Source of the DNA: Anisakis pegreffii
Taxonomy: Eukaryota > Nematoda > Chromadorea > Rhabditida > Anisakidae
DNA length: 64,000 bases
Assembly: GCA_035041965.1 (NCBI GenBank)
Contig: JAPYMA010000256.1
Span: 124,001 to 188,000 of the forward strand
Direction: 5' to 3'
Made by a program: the position numbers and the translations under genes. The notes under the pieces were generated by a model, which was given only the letters and a program-made list of their open reading frames with translations, ran no database searches and had not been told where the DNA came from. Shown here piece by piece: positions 47,378 through 60,303 of this stretch (the stretch's first letter is position 1; the number at the start of each line of letters is the position of its first letter).

Positions 47378-49484
47378 ATGGTACTACAGGAGTCGTCATC
47401 ACCCGATCGAATATTCGACACAAAAAACATCAGTACTGAACGTTTAGCCAAACTTCATGCCGCACTGTTGGCATTCACTGTACCAGATGAGGTGCTCATT
47501 TTCAATAAATTATTTCCGACAGTGTTAACCGTCATCTCAGCTTATTTAGTTCATATTTATTCTGCTAACTTCCTCGTGACCTAATATCGATTATACATTG
47601 TTACTTGTAATGTATTCGTGATCGCAGTTAAGAGGCAGAAAAGAAACATTTGTTCTCCGGAAATATAACTCAGTAATTCAGCGGAAAATCACCCTTCCTT
47701 GATCGTTTTCATTTATTAAGTTGATAGGAAGAGCTATCTTTTATAGTTTTATTTTGACATTATTGTGCCTCGTATTGATTGCGTTTATTTGAGAAATCAC
47801 TGAAAAGACCACCAAAAGGATTCTCGCGATGCCCGATGAAAGAAATTGACGAATATTTTGAGATGGTTGCCAAACTGGGTAAACCGTTGTTCAAGTGGGA
47901 TATTATTCGTGCAGCATTCTTATGGAAACTTGATGTTAGTTCACCTTTACTGTCTCGATATCTCCAGTTTATCACACGTGAACTAAGTGAAATTCAATGC
48001 CTTTCAGTTGTGAATGAAATGTTTTGCAGTTAACAATGTCCGAGATGTTATGTGTGGAAGCAGAAAGTCTTGCTGAAGGAACGAAAGATACAATGATAAC
48101 AGATGAGGAGTTACGTTCACAGCGAGAATTTATCATGCGAAAAGCAGAGCAGTTTGATGGGACACCGTTCACAATTCAGCGGTGCCTTTTTGGTTATTTC
48201 TTTTGATTGCTATTGAGTAGAGAAAGACTCGGATTTGTTTGTTGATGAATTTAAGTGAATAGCTACATGGTATTGCAGATTATGTGAACTGCTCACAACA
48301 CCGTCACGACACTACAAAAGAACCGACAAGTATTTGAGAGCTTTGGAAAAGAATATAAATGTTGTTACGACGATTACTGAAAATGGAGAGCGAGTTACTG
48401 GAGTCGAACAGTTTTCGATAGTGGACGATGAACGACCGCAACGAATCGAACAGAATTTCTTCTTGAAGGTTCTCAATAATTTGAAAATGCATAAACCAAA
48501 TGAAATTTATTGTGTTAGAGCAATACGCACATACACCTGTTGCGATAGTTTTCTTGTGGAAGTAGGCTCTCCAACTAAAAACAATTCTTCTGCGAGAAGC
48601 ACCCTGTGTTCGTATTTCCCTTTCTCGGTCAGTGGTCTGCACTCAATAACAGTAGAACCTTATTGGGGTCTGACCAATGCGGAATTCCGTGCAAATAATT
48701 TACTTTTGTAATCAAAGTCAACAATGTTATCTTCGATAAATGTTCAGTTTCTAATTATTTTTGTTCAGGTCGATGAATGCGATACACCAATAGAAACGAA
48801 GATTTTGGAAGCAAAAGTGAAAATGGTACGTTTAATAGTCACTTATTGAAACATTCAAAAAAAAATCCCAATAACTGAAATCCGGTTTGCATTGAAGGAA
48901 AACGGTGGTTCGGATGAAATCAACGAAGAGAATCAAATGGCTATTGACGATGACGCAATACCAATAAATCTATCAGCTAGTCGTAAAGATTGCTTAAAAT
49001 GCTCAAATGAAGACTCAGCTATTAAAGTATTGAATTAAATTATTTCTGAAAGCGGAGTTATCCCACTTCCTATCCCCAGGAAACAGTTGAAACGTTATGT
49101 TACTCGTTGATAGATTCTAACATTCACTCATTTAGCATAAGAAACGTTCGATTGCTTTGCTTCATTGAAGTTAATGATAGTGATGATGCTTCATAAGTGA
49201 TTGTCATTCAGAAGGAAACTGAAGTGCAAGCAGATGTGAAGAGCACTGAGAATAAAGCATTGGAGAATGATGATGGCGATAAGCTGATGGAATCGGAGAA
49301 AGATGAAGTGAGTCGGGGAGAGGAGAATGAAGTGAAACCAGAGCAGACGAGAGTTGAAGGAAACGAGAAGGAAGCAACTGAGCGTTGCTCGTTAAACGAT
49401 TCTAATAACGAACCACAAAATGCACAAGATAGCAGCAAAAGTAACACTGCTCATTTGTGTGCATCTGATAACAAAACGAAATAA
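47378..49484 (+). CDS. PPP4R2: Protein phosphatase 4 regulatory subunit 2
   Basis: Regulatory subunit of the PP4 Ser/Thr phosphatase complex (centrosome, splicing and DNA-damage roles in other animals). Seven exons join in phase: 47378-47491, 47794-47934, 48030-48181, 48279-48468, 48769-48825, 48898-49026, 49212-49484, giving 351 aa. The N-terminal half is the conserved domain: [33 protein letters not shown] (human [20 protein letters not shown]), then [20 protein letters not shown] and [15 protein letters not shown], nearly the human [34 protein letters not shown] block. The C-terminal half is low complexity and acidic (residues from about 215; rich in Glu, Asp, Lys, Ser, Asn), as in other PPP4R2 proteins. 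Exon 6 could also end at an in-frame stop (TAA, 49036-49038), giving a shorter isoform. Confidence 0.93.
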
Positions 49485-50590
49485 TAGCTTTGAAATGTTT
49501 ATCATCTGCATTCTTTTGATGTGTCGTAATTGTGAATTGTCTCTGAAGCACCACTATCCAACTACTAATTTCTGTGATGCGATCTCAACATATAATCATC
49601 ATCATTTGTATCGTGAATAAGTACTTAATTGAATTATGAATAAGTATGTAATCCTTTGAACAGTTTTTATTGAGCATAGCTGGGCGAACCGTTGTTATGA
49701 AAGTGATGTGATGCAATTGCACTTGAATTGATGCTCATAAAGACTGTTCGATGAAATATCAGATTCAGTTCAGTTATTGACTTCATGAAAGACAAATATG
49801 GATATCATTCGTTCTGATCATCAGCATGATCAACATCATTGTTAGGGGTAATTGCTGAGAATGATTGGTCTCACTCGCACATTCATTGCATTGAAATATA
49901 CACACTGAACAGACTGGAAAAAGCACTTGTAATTCGAAGACTGCACTCCTTTTCTCTTACCGGTATTTTCGATGTTTTTATGTATCTGCGTTGTTTTCAT
50001 TGTATACCTAACTTCCTATCGTTTCGCAGCTGTGATTATTCAACTGTTGCGAAAAGTTTTATAAATGTGTTGTTGGATTCGAAACTTTCATCACCTCTCT
50101 ATGTTTATTAGTAATTTTTGCTGTTAATTCATTGTCGATTACATCAAGAGATGTAACGGAGATTATCGTTTGTATCGAGATGAATAATAATGATAATAAC
50201 ACTATCGAGATGAATACACCCAAATACACCACAACACCTTCGTGATGTACCGCTGAAATCTGTCAAAACAATCCGCCCTACTAGAGTGATCACCCTTCTG
50301 TGCATTTATGCTGGCGAGATTATAAAGTGGAGGAACTGAACTACAACAGAATGCTACGAAAAATGGCTGGTCACGAGAACGAAAAGGTGGCTGCGATACG
50401 AATGTTGCTAGAGACTTAGAAATGATCAAGTTGAAACGCGACCTGGAAAAGATTTTTTCTTAAAACTTCGATAACATCAAGAACAATCTAAGCCAGTGAT
50501 TCTCTTGGGGGTGAAATTACCCATTTTGGATAACTTGGGGGTCTCGTGCGGGGTAACGGAGGGGATCGGGAAACTAGTATTTCATACAGT
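49485..50590. other. Downstream of PPP4R2, non-coding
   Basis: No gene supported. CAGTGATTCTCTTGGGGG at about 50494 resembles a hAT-type element end and precedes a duplicated sequence. Confidence 0.45.
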
Positions 50591-51025
50591 TGTTACGTTA
50601 TGATAGAACGCCATCGCGATGGTGATTTTTGTCTTGGGTATGTAAATGCGATTAGTTCATGGCAGCACTCTTCTTTCTCCTATTTTCTGAGTATCATTAG
50701 CTCATCCAAACCTAAACAAAAGTCTGTTGGGTCATAAATGTTTCGTAAGTTCCTCAATATAATGGCTGACATCTCTGATCAACATTGGGAATTGACTGAG
50801 AGAAACTAATATTTGGTGTTGTTTTGTTGTGATGAAACGCCGTTGTGATGGCGTATTTTTTTCACTCGGATATATTTATTTTTAGAGTATCTTTGGTTCG
50901 TTTAGGCCTGAGCAAAAGATAGTTTGAAGAAGTCACAAATATCTCGTGAGTGCTTTAATATATTGGCTGACATCGTCTCTCTTGAGCAATAAGAATTGAT
51001 TGAGCTTTTGGTATTACAGAAAACA
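50591..51025 (+). repeat. Diverged tandem duplication, about 225 bp each
   Basis: Two adjacent copies (about 50591-50815 and 50821-51025) share AACGCC(A/G)T..GATGG, a T-run, CATTAGCTCATCCAAACCTA / CTTTGGTTCGTTTAGGCCTG and TAATGGCTGACATC / TATTGGCTGACATC. Divergence is high, so the duplication is old. No coding frame is shared. Confidence 0.7.
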
Positions 51026-51139
51026 TTGGTTTGGGGTAGGACGATCGAGTTTTTTTTGGCATTCTAAATTCAGTTACTCCAAGAATTCAAACAACAGATC
51101 GCTCTAATCGAACAGAATTTGAGCCAAACGCCTTATACT

Positions 51140-51300
51140 AGTGTTGTGCGGGGAGAGAAAAAAGTCGGGGACGGGGAAAGTCGGAGAGATTTCCGGGACG
51201 AGGAGAGTCCCGAAAATTGCCGCCGCTCGAAAATGGTCGGGACGAGGAGTTTCGGGGAGAAAACTCAATCTTATCCCCGTCCCCGTAGTGGGCCTTAAAG
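51140..51300. mobile_element. GC-rich MITE-like element, copy 3
   Basis: Starts TAGTGTTGTGCGGGGA, as in copy 1, and is built of GGGGACGGGGA units; the far end (about CCCCGTCCCCGTAGTG, 51284-51299) lacks the exact terminal complement. A further CCCCGTTCCCCGACG at about 51543 may be a broken end. Confidence 0.6.
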
Positions 51301-52382
51301 GCAAACATGCGAGCAGAGATCGAATATTCAACTCCGAATTGCTCGCAAGGGCACGGAAGATTCGAATTCAATTTCTTTTCGGGCAGACTCCTCGAAATTT
51401 CGTGGAGCTTCCCAGAAATTTACCTTATACTACCTTACACTCACACTTCAAAATGAGCAACGAGACAATACTGGAAGTGTTGCAGCGGTATTTTCTTATT
51501 TCCAGTTGACTATTCGCGATATTCGCGTTCCCCGGCGGGTACCCCGTTCCCCGACGAACATCAGTCCGAACGGATGGTCGCCAGACGGTTAAATTAACTA
51601 CCTCGCTATTATGATTTATTAAATTCTTGAAGTATTTGTAAACAATACTTTCGGATATTGATTCCACTTCCTAATGTAATTTTCTCTTTAACTTCGTGAA
51701 GACTGCAACGAACAAACAAAAAAAAAGATTTATTTTATTCTGATGTCCGTCAATAAAATGTTTACTGAAAAATCAGTATAACACAAAGTACGTAATACAC
51801 GTATAATCAGATGATAAAACGACTTACAACGAAAAAACGACGATAAGAGGTATTCAAACCATCTATCAATAATAAATCTCATCTGGTTTGTTGCTTGACA
51901 AGAATACAAAAACAAACGATTGCGAATTGGAGCAGCGTTCACTGGAAATTTTTTTTGACTATGAGTTCTATCCATAAATCTCAATTGAAAGGTGACAGCT
52001 CGTTTTGTTGATGGAAATTGACGTGTTGAAAATGAAACCTATCACAAAATCACGACAAACATTGCACAGTGGAAAAAACATTAGTGATATTGATCATATT
52101 AACGCTCAACAACGGATATAATGGCATTATTCTACTGAATACGGAAGCATATCAATAATGGAACAGGACAGAGAAAGCTCGTTTTCGATGCAGAATGTTG
52201 CGCTGATGGTTTTGATTTCATTTTGACCAAACACTAGATCATCATACATATAAACATTACCCTGATCATCAGTCTTCATGCCCTCATAAACACAGATGTC
52301 TTCATCACATCAACATCCCATCACTTTTGGAGTATTCAAAAAAGAGGGAACAAATTAAAAATGAATTGAATCGCAACAAAAC
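51301..52382. other. Intergenic, no supported gene
   Basis: AT-rich sequence with only short chance frames; no splice-consistent coding exons were found. Confidence 0.4.
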
Positions 52383-53037
52383 ATGCGAAGTAATATGAAT
52401 ATAAATAATGCGGAAATAACTAAAACTAAAAACAACAAATGCATTACACACACTTCTTCAACTCATAACAATCGAACCCCTCTCGAACAAAGACTACCTT
52501 TCAGCCCTTCTAAACGGTCAACAAAAAGGATAAAATCAATCAAATCCGACCTACTGCACTCGATATGAATTTGCACATGAATACTCATAAATATGCATTC
52601 ACTTACTCAACAAAACATTGTTCCTTATTTGATTTCAATAAAAATTTATGAGTTCGTCGATTCGAGATAAAAATATTGACTTTGAGCTCAACGATAATAA
52701 TTTATAAAAGAAAACAATGGATTAAGTTGACATTCATGAGGGCATCACTTCAGATTGATCCACCAATGCTCTATTGTCCTTAACAGTTCGTCACGATGTT
52801 CCATATAATAGACTACGTTATCACTTAACGTCATTATGGCCGTTGAACCTTTCTCTTAAATTCAAAAATTTTATTGTAACATTCTTATTGTTGGTGTTTA
52901 CAGCACTGTTGACATTATTAGTTCAACGTGACATTGTTATTATTGAAACAGTTATTTACACAGATAATGAACGAGATTACACTATTTACACATCCATCAA
53001 TAATGCATCACAAGTGATTCCTCGAATGCGAGCATAA
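52383..53037 (+). CDS. Candidate small membrane protein, two ORFs unresolved
   Basis: An ATG frame at 52383-52568 encodes a Lys/Arg/Ser/Thr-rich peptide. A second frame, open from about 52774 to a stop at 53037 and preceded by TTAACAG, encodes a hydrophobic segment (FIVTFLLLVFTALLTLLVQ) followed by a polar tail ending VIPRMRA, as in a type II membrane protein. The donor linking the two could not be found in the right phase. The 3' end would be tail-to-tail with the LRRC59-like gene. No family is recognised. Confidence 0.25.
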
Positions 53038-53194
53038 ACAATATTCGAATGTAGAAAGAACTAAAATGAACTGCACATAATTCTTCAACTCCCCCCCTCC
53101 TCGAAAGAATATTAAGTTTTAAACGCAAACTGCACCCAACAAGAAATAATACTAAATATTCAAAGAAATAATCTCAGAAATAATTTTGACGTAC

Positions 53195-56100
53195 CAACGA
53201 TGAAAACGGCAAAATCTGAGAAAATGATGAGTAACATTTTGAGTGCAATAACAACGTTGTCAACGAAATCTGCCACATAATCAGACGCATTCTCCGAATA
53301 CCACTTTTGTAATGCGGCAAACTGCAAAATCAAACCCTATTTTTCTTTACGATTACTGCCATTGGTATTGCATTGATATTCTTTAATGAATACCCAAAGA
53401 GATACAAGCCAAATCATAGGCTGGCTCATCTCGATAACACCGATGGGACTAGAGCACTATCCAAATTTTATCCAAATTTGAGCTGAACTTTCCTCCGATT
53501 GTTTGCAAAATTGAAGCCTTAATGACGCTCATAAAGTTGAAAATTTAGTGGCATTCGTGAAACCTCACCAACAGCTGCGTGATATGAATATTCAGTTCTA
53601 AGATTGTTATTAAAGTAGAGTTGTCTCAAATCGACTTTCAGTGTCGACTAGAACTGGTTTTGCTTTGAAAACGAAATTGTCATGAAGGAATCGCCTGAGC
53701 TTATTGGCGCTGTAATGGTTCAAAACTTAATGAATTTGCTATCTGAACGCTATTCATTACACCGTCCATGCGCAACTCTTATGACATTCGAACTCATTTT
53801 CAACCACTAGTTTCATGAAAAATATTAGAATGATAGAACGATGAATAAACCACAGTCATGAATGCTTTTACTGCTCAACCATAATAAGATAGATTCAAAA
53901 ACTAACAAATAACAAACTTCTCAGATTCAAACCCGAGAATTGATCAAATAAAATCATTTGAACTAACCCATTCAGAAGCGTACTTCTGGACCACAAAAGC
54001 TACGGTAACTAATTTCGTATAAAACGAACTGCAATAGTACTGTATCTTTTCGATGAATCCACCTTCCTCTATATCTGATTGCACTTCACGTAATTTTGCC
54101 ATATAAACCCAACCCATCGATGACAACGTTTGATACAAATTTTTGGTGAATGTAGTAGATAACTGAAATACCACTAAATGATCATGGTTAACCTTAAGAA
54201 AATTTTCATTTTTACGACTAATGCTGTACAAGATGAGGAAACATACGGTTGAGCAACCATACTCAAAATAAACAAACACACCAACATGAATCATGATTGT
54301 TGTGATAATTAATTACGTCGAACAGTAAAATATCAATGATGAAGCATACAACTGGACTGGGTTCCACTACAACAATCATTTAAAGGAACAATCTATTACT
54401 ACATCAAAAAAAAACTACTACTGTTATTGCAGCAAAAAAAAGGGATGGTACATACCTTACGATGTTGAATCAATTTATGTAAATCGTCACAGAACGGCTG
54501 CGACGAAGGAATCCAATGGTGTGATTCTTGAGAGCAGTTATCAAATATGATAAATGAAGAGAGCGCAATACCAACCAGCGTAACGATCACCAACAGCATC
54601 ATAAGTTTACGTATCAACCCAAACACTAAACAAACATTCAACAAGTCAAGTCTATTACCATGAACCGGAAAACTGTATGAAAATGAAACACTGTCTACTT
54701 CGATGAACATCAAGTTTATGGACACGGAAAAGCATTTGTTATTGAGACTGGAAATATAATAGTTTATACATAATTTACGTTATTCCGATAGGACAAAAAG
54801 AAATAAAAGAAGACAGCAACTAAAACCTCTGGAAAGACAAGACTGAGACGTTGGTTTATTAGGCGCATAAGTCCGATTTGGTGTCTCTTTAGACTGTTTT
54901 TGCATCCTCGGACCTAGAATGAAGAATGATTAGTGCGAGAAATGATTCGCTAGGGATTGCGTGGTAATAATGAATGCTTAAAATGCCTTTTGAGATTATT
55001 TTTTGTTGTCATCGAATGAACTCGACAAAAAAAATGTCACAATATTTAACAGGAAAATTGCATCAAAAGTGATTATCACATATAGTCCGATATTTTATCA
55101 TTTAGAAAAGATTCGAAAAAGATAACAAGGAATAAATGAACCTTCGGATTGGTTTTGTGTATTTATAGATGTATTATTGGCACTTGTTTCCTTATGTTTA
55201 TGTTTCTTTTTCTTTGCTTTCTCTTTTGATGCCATCGCACCAGTTTGTGGTGTCGTTACTGCGTTCGTTTGTTTTTCATGTTCTGCAAGTTATCACTCAT
55301 TGCGTCATTGATGCCCATTTCAAGAGTTCATTCCATTCTCATTTTTCACATTTTTCAAGCAATTATTTCAAGACTGCTTCATTAAGCATTATCAATGGAG
55401 TGTAATACACTAACACAAATAAAATCATTCACAAAATGAGTAATTATTAAAATGTAGAATTAAGAATATTGCTTGTCGCTTAATTTGTGACTGACTGTAT
55501 GTGAAGGTTGCAATTACAAATATAAATGATGATGAAGGCAAACTTGGAGATATCGACATTATCACTTAATGAATGGAGATGAGAACAATTCCATCAATTT
55601 CAGCATCTTCGCCACAAAAGAAAAAATTCGAGCACTCAAACTAACGTTTATTCAGTTCCTTCTGCTTTTGTAGTAGTCGTTCCTTTTCATCAGCTTCATT
55701 CTTCATGAACTTCACAACCTTTATTGCAGCGATCTTGCAATCCTTCTCGCTCTGACATTCACCAGCAACCTTGGCCAATTCAGCTTGCAGTGGATTACCT
55801 TTCACATCCAACCATTTCAAACTTTTCAATTCACCAAAAGATAATGGCAATTCCTTCAAAATGTCACAATTTTGAATCACTTCGACACATTTACCAACAC
55901 TGATGAAAATGATCGTAATCAACTAATGAGATAATTAGTTCGTCAAATATCAATCAAAAAGGTCTGCAACTACTAGAAAGATGTGAATAAAATGGCAAAG
56001 AGAATGAAGCAACCAATTAAAACGAAAAGCAAAACCTCGATGGAATTTTTGTAAAGATCAAGATGTTCGAGATTAACGAGTTTTCCGAAATCATTTGGTA

Positions 56101-56654
56101 AATGAACAATACGATTGTTGCTCAGATCCAGTTTTGTGATATGCGTCAATAGGCAAAATTCCGGTGGAATTGTCAAAATCTGATTATTCGAGAAGTCAAT
56201 ATGAGTGGCACGTGGCAGTTTGGCCTGAAATCAAAAACTGGAACCAATTTCGAAAATTTGCTGGAATATCGGTGCAATTACATCATATGTGCTGAAAAGG
56301 AACGGCTTGAGTATTCATAAAATATGTTACAAGAAAGTTTTGTGATCATGATATCGAAAAATACCAAATTCCGGCTCTTTTCAGTGAACGTAAATGAATA
56401 AAAGTCTAATCTGGTGCAGAACAACAGGAAAGAATGCCCGAGTACAGGATACTAGGCAAGAACTCTTCTCAGTTTACGAGAACAAATGTTGACTTACTTT
56501 TTACAGAAATTGGACAGTGCTGTAAAAAAAAATCAGCACAAAATAACGAACTAACCAGTGCTCTAGTCGGTATAACAGTGAGTTGACGCATACTCAAATC
56601 AAGTTCATTATCGTCAAGAACGGCTTTCAAGTCCTTCAGTGACAATTCCTCCAT
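53195..56654 (-). CDS. LRRC59-like leucine-rich-repeat membrane protein
   Basis: Relative of LRRC59, a tail-anchored ER/nuclear-envelope LRR protein linked to ribosome and protein import functions. Eight exons join in phase: 56654-56556, 56224-56036, 55853-55646, 55282-55142, 54913-54827, 54625-54456, 54162-53968, 53321-53195 (405 codons plus one base). Order: DDNELDLSMRQLTVIP, LRRs RATHIDFSNNQILTIPPEF, ITKLDLSNNRIVHLPNDFGK, LEHLDLYKNSIEELPLSFGE and LKWLDVKGNPLQAELAKVAG (human [20 protein letters not shown]), then a Lys-rich linker (KEKAKKKKHKHKE), a membrane segment at about 239-258 (LMMLLVIVTLVGIALSSFII) and a lumenal QPFCDDLHKLIQ motif. The protein then goes on for about 110 residues beyond where human LRRC59 ends, with further hydrophobic stretches. 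The terminal exon after 53195 is unresolved (candidates start near 53150 or 52765). Confidence 0.85.
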
Positions 56655-59087
56655 TTTCTTTGTAACTTCTGCAATAATGTCGAAACTGCGAGTGGCATCC
56701 AAAAGTAAAATTTATAAATCGCGATCAGTTGCACTGTTGATTGCAACCACAATGAAATTGCACACGATCGATAGGTGAACAACAACGCAATAATTCAGGT
56801 CAAACCCACCAAGCAGTCCGCTTACGTTAGTTTAGAAGTCTCTAATGCAAACGACTCCAACAAACAATAATCAAACTGCAAGTTCAAAATACATTTTCCA
56901 TATCATCATTGCAATTTTATGTGTGGTATGAACAAGATTGCCAAGAGAGGGAGGTAGATATACGATAGGTTGCCAAACGGGGTTTAGTTGATTTGTTTTG
57001 GATGTCTCTTATTCATGGAATTATTGACAAAGCGAACTTGTTCGTAGGAAGTCGTGTTGCAGATGAGTTTAGAAAATGCACATTAGAGTGACAGTTGCTG
57101 AGGTGTGCAATGCAAATCGAAAACAAGACATTGAATTTATTGGAGTGCACTTGGGTGTTATGGCTAGCAAGGAGAATCAGATCAGATTGTTTAGTCAGCC
57201 AACAAATTAAGAAATCGTTTGAAATCGACTTAGGAGTAATCGTCAGTGAACAATTGAATTTTGTGAATATTATAAGAACGGTGATCACGCTTAAGAGTGT
57301 TTCTTCTATCAGAATATCGAAAGAGACAGGTACGCAAAGTGTCAGAAAAGTGTATAATGCAAATCAGCGTCGACGATACTAACTTATCAAGAACCAGTTA
57401 TTCACTACTCACTGATACTGAAAATGCAACATGACTTTCATATTGCTAAAAATTGATTCTGGAAGATTGAAACAGACGACTGTAGGTCAGGATGGCGGAT
57501 GGATTGCAGCTAAAATTCATAGTCAGCGATACCGGATCGAATATGAATGAGTATTTTCAACTCAATTATATTAAAATAAACTAGAAGATCCTGCTCTCTG
57601 ATTGTGAGGATACAAATTGGGTAGATGCTACCAAAAATTATAATCTGAACAGATGAAAATGCTAGTGACGATAAAGAATTTTGGACTGCTCATTTGAATA
57701 CAGCACATTAAGATTTTACGATACCAAATTACAAAAAAAAAACGTCTATGATCGCTACATGAATAGACGAGGTGGAAGGTATGACGATGGATGATTTTCA
57801 GCACCAATGACTACTGAATAATGTGATAGTTATGCGATTGATGATAACACAGGAACAACACTGAAGCGCATAATTTTAATGAGCTGAAGGTGCTATTGCA
57901 ATAAATACCAACATTTTAAGATGCAGAATCTTTCTGCTACTTCTAACTGCTGTTTACAAGAAAATCATTGTTGATCGAAGTGATCACTGCATGTTCATAA
58001 AGGTTAATTTGATTTCAAATTACGCTGATTATGATGTTACGTCAACTGTAGATTTATTTATTTAATCAGCAAATCAAACTCATTACGAGTTTATGCCTCT
58101 CTGTTATTACCAATATCACTAATATCACATTCTTCCTTCCTTGGCATTCTTCCTTCCGCGCAGCTAACGATAATAGCGTTTGGAATCATCTGTCTTCATG
58201 AAATCCGAACTTGAATTATTGATTTGGCAAGCACAGAGGTTTTGGGCTACTCTCCCATATGCCCATTTATTTCTAGGGAGAGGGACTCAGAAAGAGCCCG
58301 AAAATACATTCCGATTGATCGATTGAACACTTGTCCAACGATCGTTCAGAGTAGTTGTTTGGAACGGCCGTCAGTAGTGAATCAGTAATCTTTCGTTATC
58401 AGTAATAAACGATTAATGTAACCGAGTAGATCCATAGCAATCGGCATATCAAGCACGCCACAACCAACCAATAACGAGGGCCTGTTGCCATAGATAATTT
58501 GCATAGTTACGTCGCAACTGTAGATTACGTCAAAACCACTTCAAAATAACACTGAATATGCTAATTTACAATTGAAGCTAGAATAGATCTCGTTCGAACA
58601 GTGTCCAATTGAATCACATTCCGTTTGAATACGGTTCGTTTATGGTTTATAGAATTGTACGAATATTTGTGACTGGTTCAATTGTGGCGAATGCTTTCAG
58701 AAATCGATTTTTTTGCCAACCGAATGATGATTGCTGTTTTTTTTTGAATTTTTGCGCCTTAATAAGATGCACTTGAAGATTGCACTGAAAGCGCAATTAT
58801 TGTAGATTTCAGCCATTATGATAAAAATTACACAGATCTTGGGATAATACCAAAGGCTATCGTTCCGTGGTTGTCTCGGGAGGACTCATAACTAGAGGAG
58901 AGGCTCTGGATTAGGTTTAGTCTCCGGCATCGACCTAGACACATGCAAAACGTCCGATGAACGTATAATCTTTGAAACCGTCCCCCCACCACTATAGAGT
59001 CACTGAAAAGTTTGTCTAATAGTCTCAAGTATAGCTGAATCAACCAGTCAATCGATCTCATTTAATTGCAGTTGATCGCATTCAACA
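56655..59087. other. Intergenic, no supported gene
   Basis: Upstream of both the LRRC59-like gene and the small ORF at 59088. The overlapping frames at 57013-57382 on both strands show no domain. A 60-bp sequence around CTCATTACGAGTTTATGCC at 58045-58110 has a relative at 62605-62665. Confidence 0.45.
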
Positions 59088-59291
59088 ATGGACAAATTAT
59101 TGCAACGAAAACTCAAACAAGATCAATACAAATCGTTGATTGAAAGAATTGCAGCTGCGTTCTGGAATTTTGTTTCACAACGACCAAAAGGACTGATCAT
59201 CACTTTTCTCACTATCGGAATTGCAGTTGTCATTTTTCGAAAAATAATCAATCCACATCTCTTCAATAGCTACAGTGAGTTGACATTTTAA
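59088..59291 (+). CDS. Small single-pass membrane protein or first exon
   Basis: ATG at 59088 opens a 67-codon frame (MDKLLQRKLKQDQYKSLIER...) with a basic amphipathic N-terminus and one membrane segment (GLIITFLTIGIAVVIF, about residues 35-50). A TTGCAG acceptor lies 18 nt upstream of the ATG, compatible with trans-splicing. The frame ends in TAA at 59289-59291, but a strong donor (TACA|GTGAGT) at 59274 would make it a first exon ending in phase 1. In that case the exon at 60189-60303 fits by phase. No family is recognised. Confidence 0.45.
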   Translation: MDKLLQRKLKQDQYKSLIERIAAAFWNFVSQRPKGLIITFLTIGIAVVIFRKIINPHLFNSYSELTF

Positions 59292-59561
59292 TTCTGAATT
59301 CATTTCATCCAGTCATCTTATTGCTTTTTCATAACGTCGTCTTATTGATAACGACGAGCATCAGTTGATAATACCGTTTCATCCAAACCAGTATACAAAT
59401 CTTTGGTCACTTTCTGAACTGAATCAACGTAATGAGAAGAACCGGAACGAAAAACAACGCTGGATCTTTGATAATGTTATGCAATTTAAAAAAATAAAAA
59501 ATAAAATAACAGTATGTCCCTGTTGTATTTGTCAACAACGCGCAGCTAACATATCACATTG

Positions 59562-59684
59562 ATGAGTTTACCAGAGGAACTATTGGGTTATCGTTCTACT
59601 CTGCAGCAGCTGAAAGCGGCACTCGAAAAGAATTATGAAGATTATCATTGGAACGACTCGGAGTTTTGTAAAGCGTATTTGGCT
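59562..59684 (+). CDS. Candidate exon beginning MSLPEELLGYRSTL
   Basis: ATG-initiated 41-codon frame ending at a strong donor (GGCT|GTAAGT), with a helical, charged composition (LQQLKAALEKNYEDYHWNDS). GCGCAG lies 16 nt upstream of the ATG, which would suit a trans-splice acceptor. It cannot be joined in phase to the upstream exon at 59088. Unknown family. Confidence 0.35.
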
Positions 59685-60188
59685 GTAAGTTCACTTGTTC
59701 GTTTTGAATTTCATTCAATTTCAATACTCAATTTACACTAAACCCCGTTAGGGTTTCTCATGGATTACTATAACGAAGAGCAGTTACCTGACAATGTTGT
59801 ACTATGACTCTTTTGTCAAGGTAATCCTCGGACAAATTCCGCCACATGGCTTCCTCCACCCCCGATCAGTTCGCTCCTTGACCTTCTTGTCGGATCTCCC
59901 ACCCTGGCTACTTTGCTTCCTGACGGAGTCCCCCCGACCAAAAACTTGTTCCTCGGCGAATATTATTTCCAGTTATACTGATCAATTCCAATTCATGCGA
60001 TAATCATACATAATAAGAATGATGCAAACGCAGAAATGCGTACGCACAATTTGCAGTACGTACCCACTTTAATATTCTAAGCAATCGGTAGTCAATGATC
60101 GCTCAACCGAAACTTCCTATTGGCAGTAGTTCAGTTGCATCGAGGATGCGACAAAGGTTGATTGAATAATGTTTGTTTCGTTTTTGGT

Positions 60189-60303
60189 GTACGCATCATA
60201 TCGCGAATTGCGAACGACAGCCAAAAGGGACGTTCGAGGAATCATTGATCCGAATGATGAGCAATGGAAGGAGTTCGATGAAATTCGATGTTTCGCACAG
60301 TAA
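60189..60303 (+). CDS. Candidate terminal exon, unknown protein
   Basis: After ACGACAG the frame KRDVRGIIDPNDEQWKEFDE ends in IRCFAQ and a TAA at 60301-60303. The composition looks like real protein and the phase (1) fits the donor at 59274. The same frame is open further upstream to an ATG at 60169, so it might instead be a 44-residue ORF. No family recognised. Confidence 0.3.
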
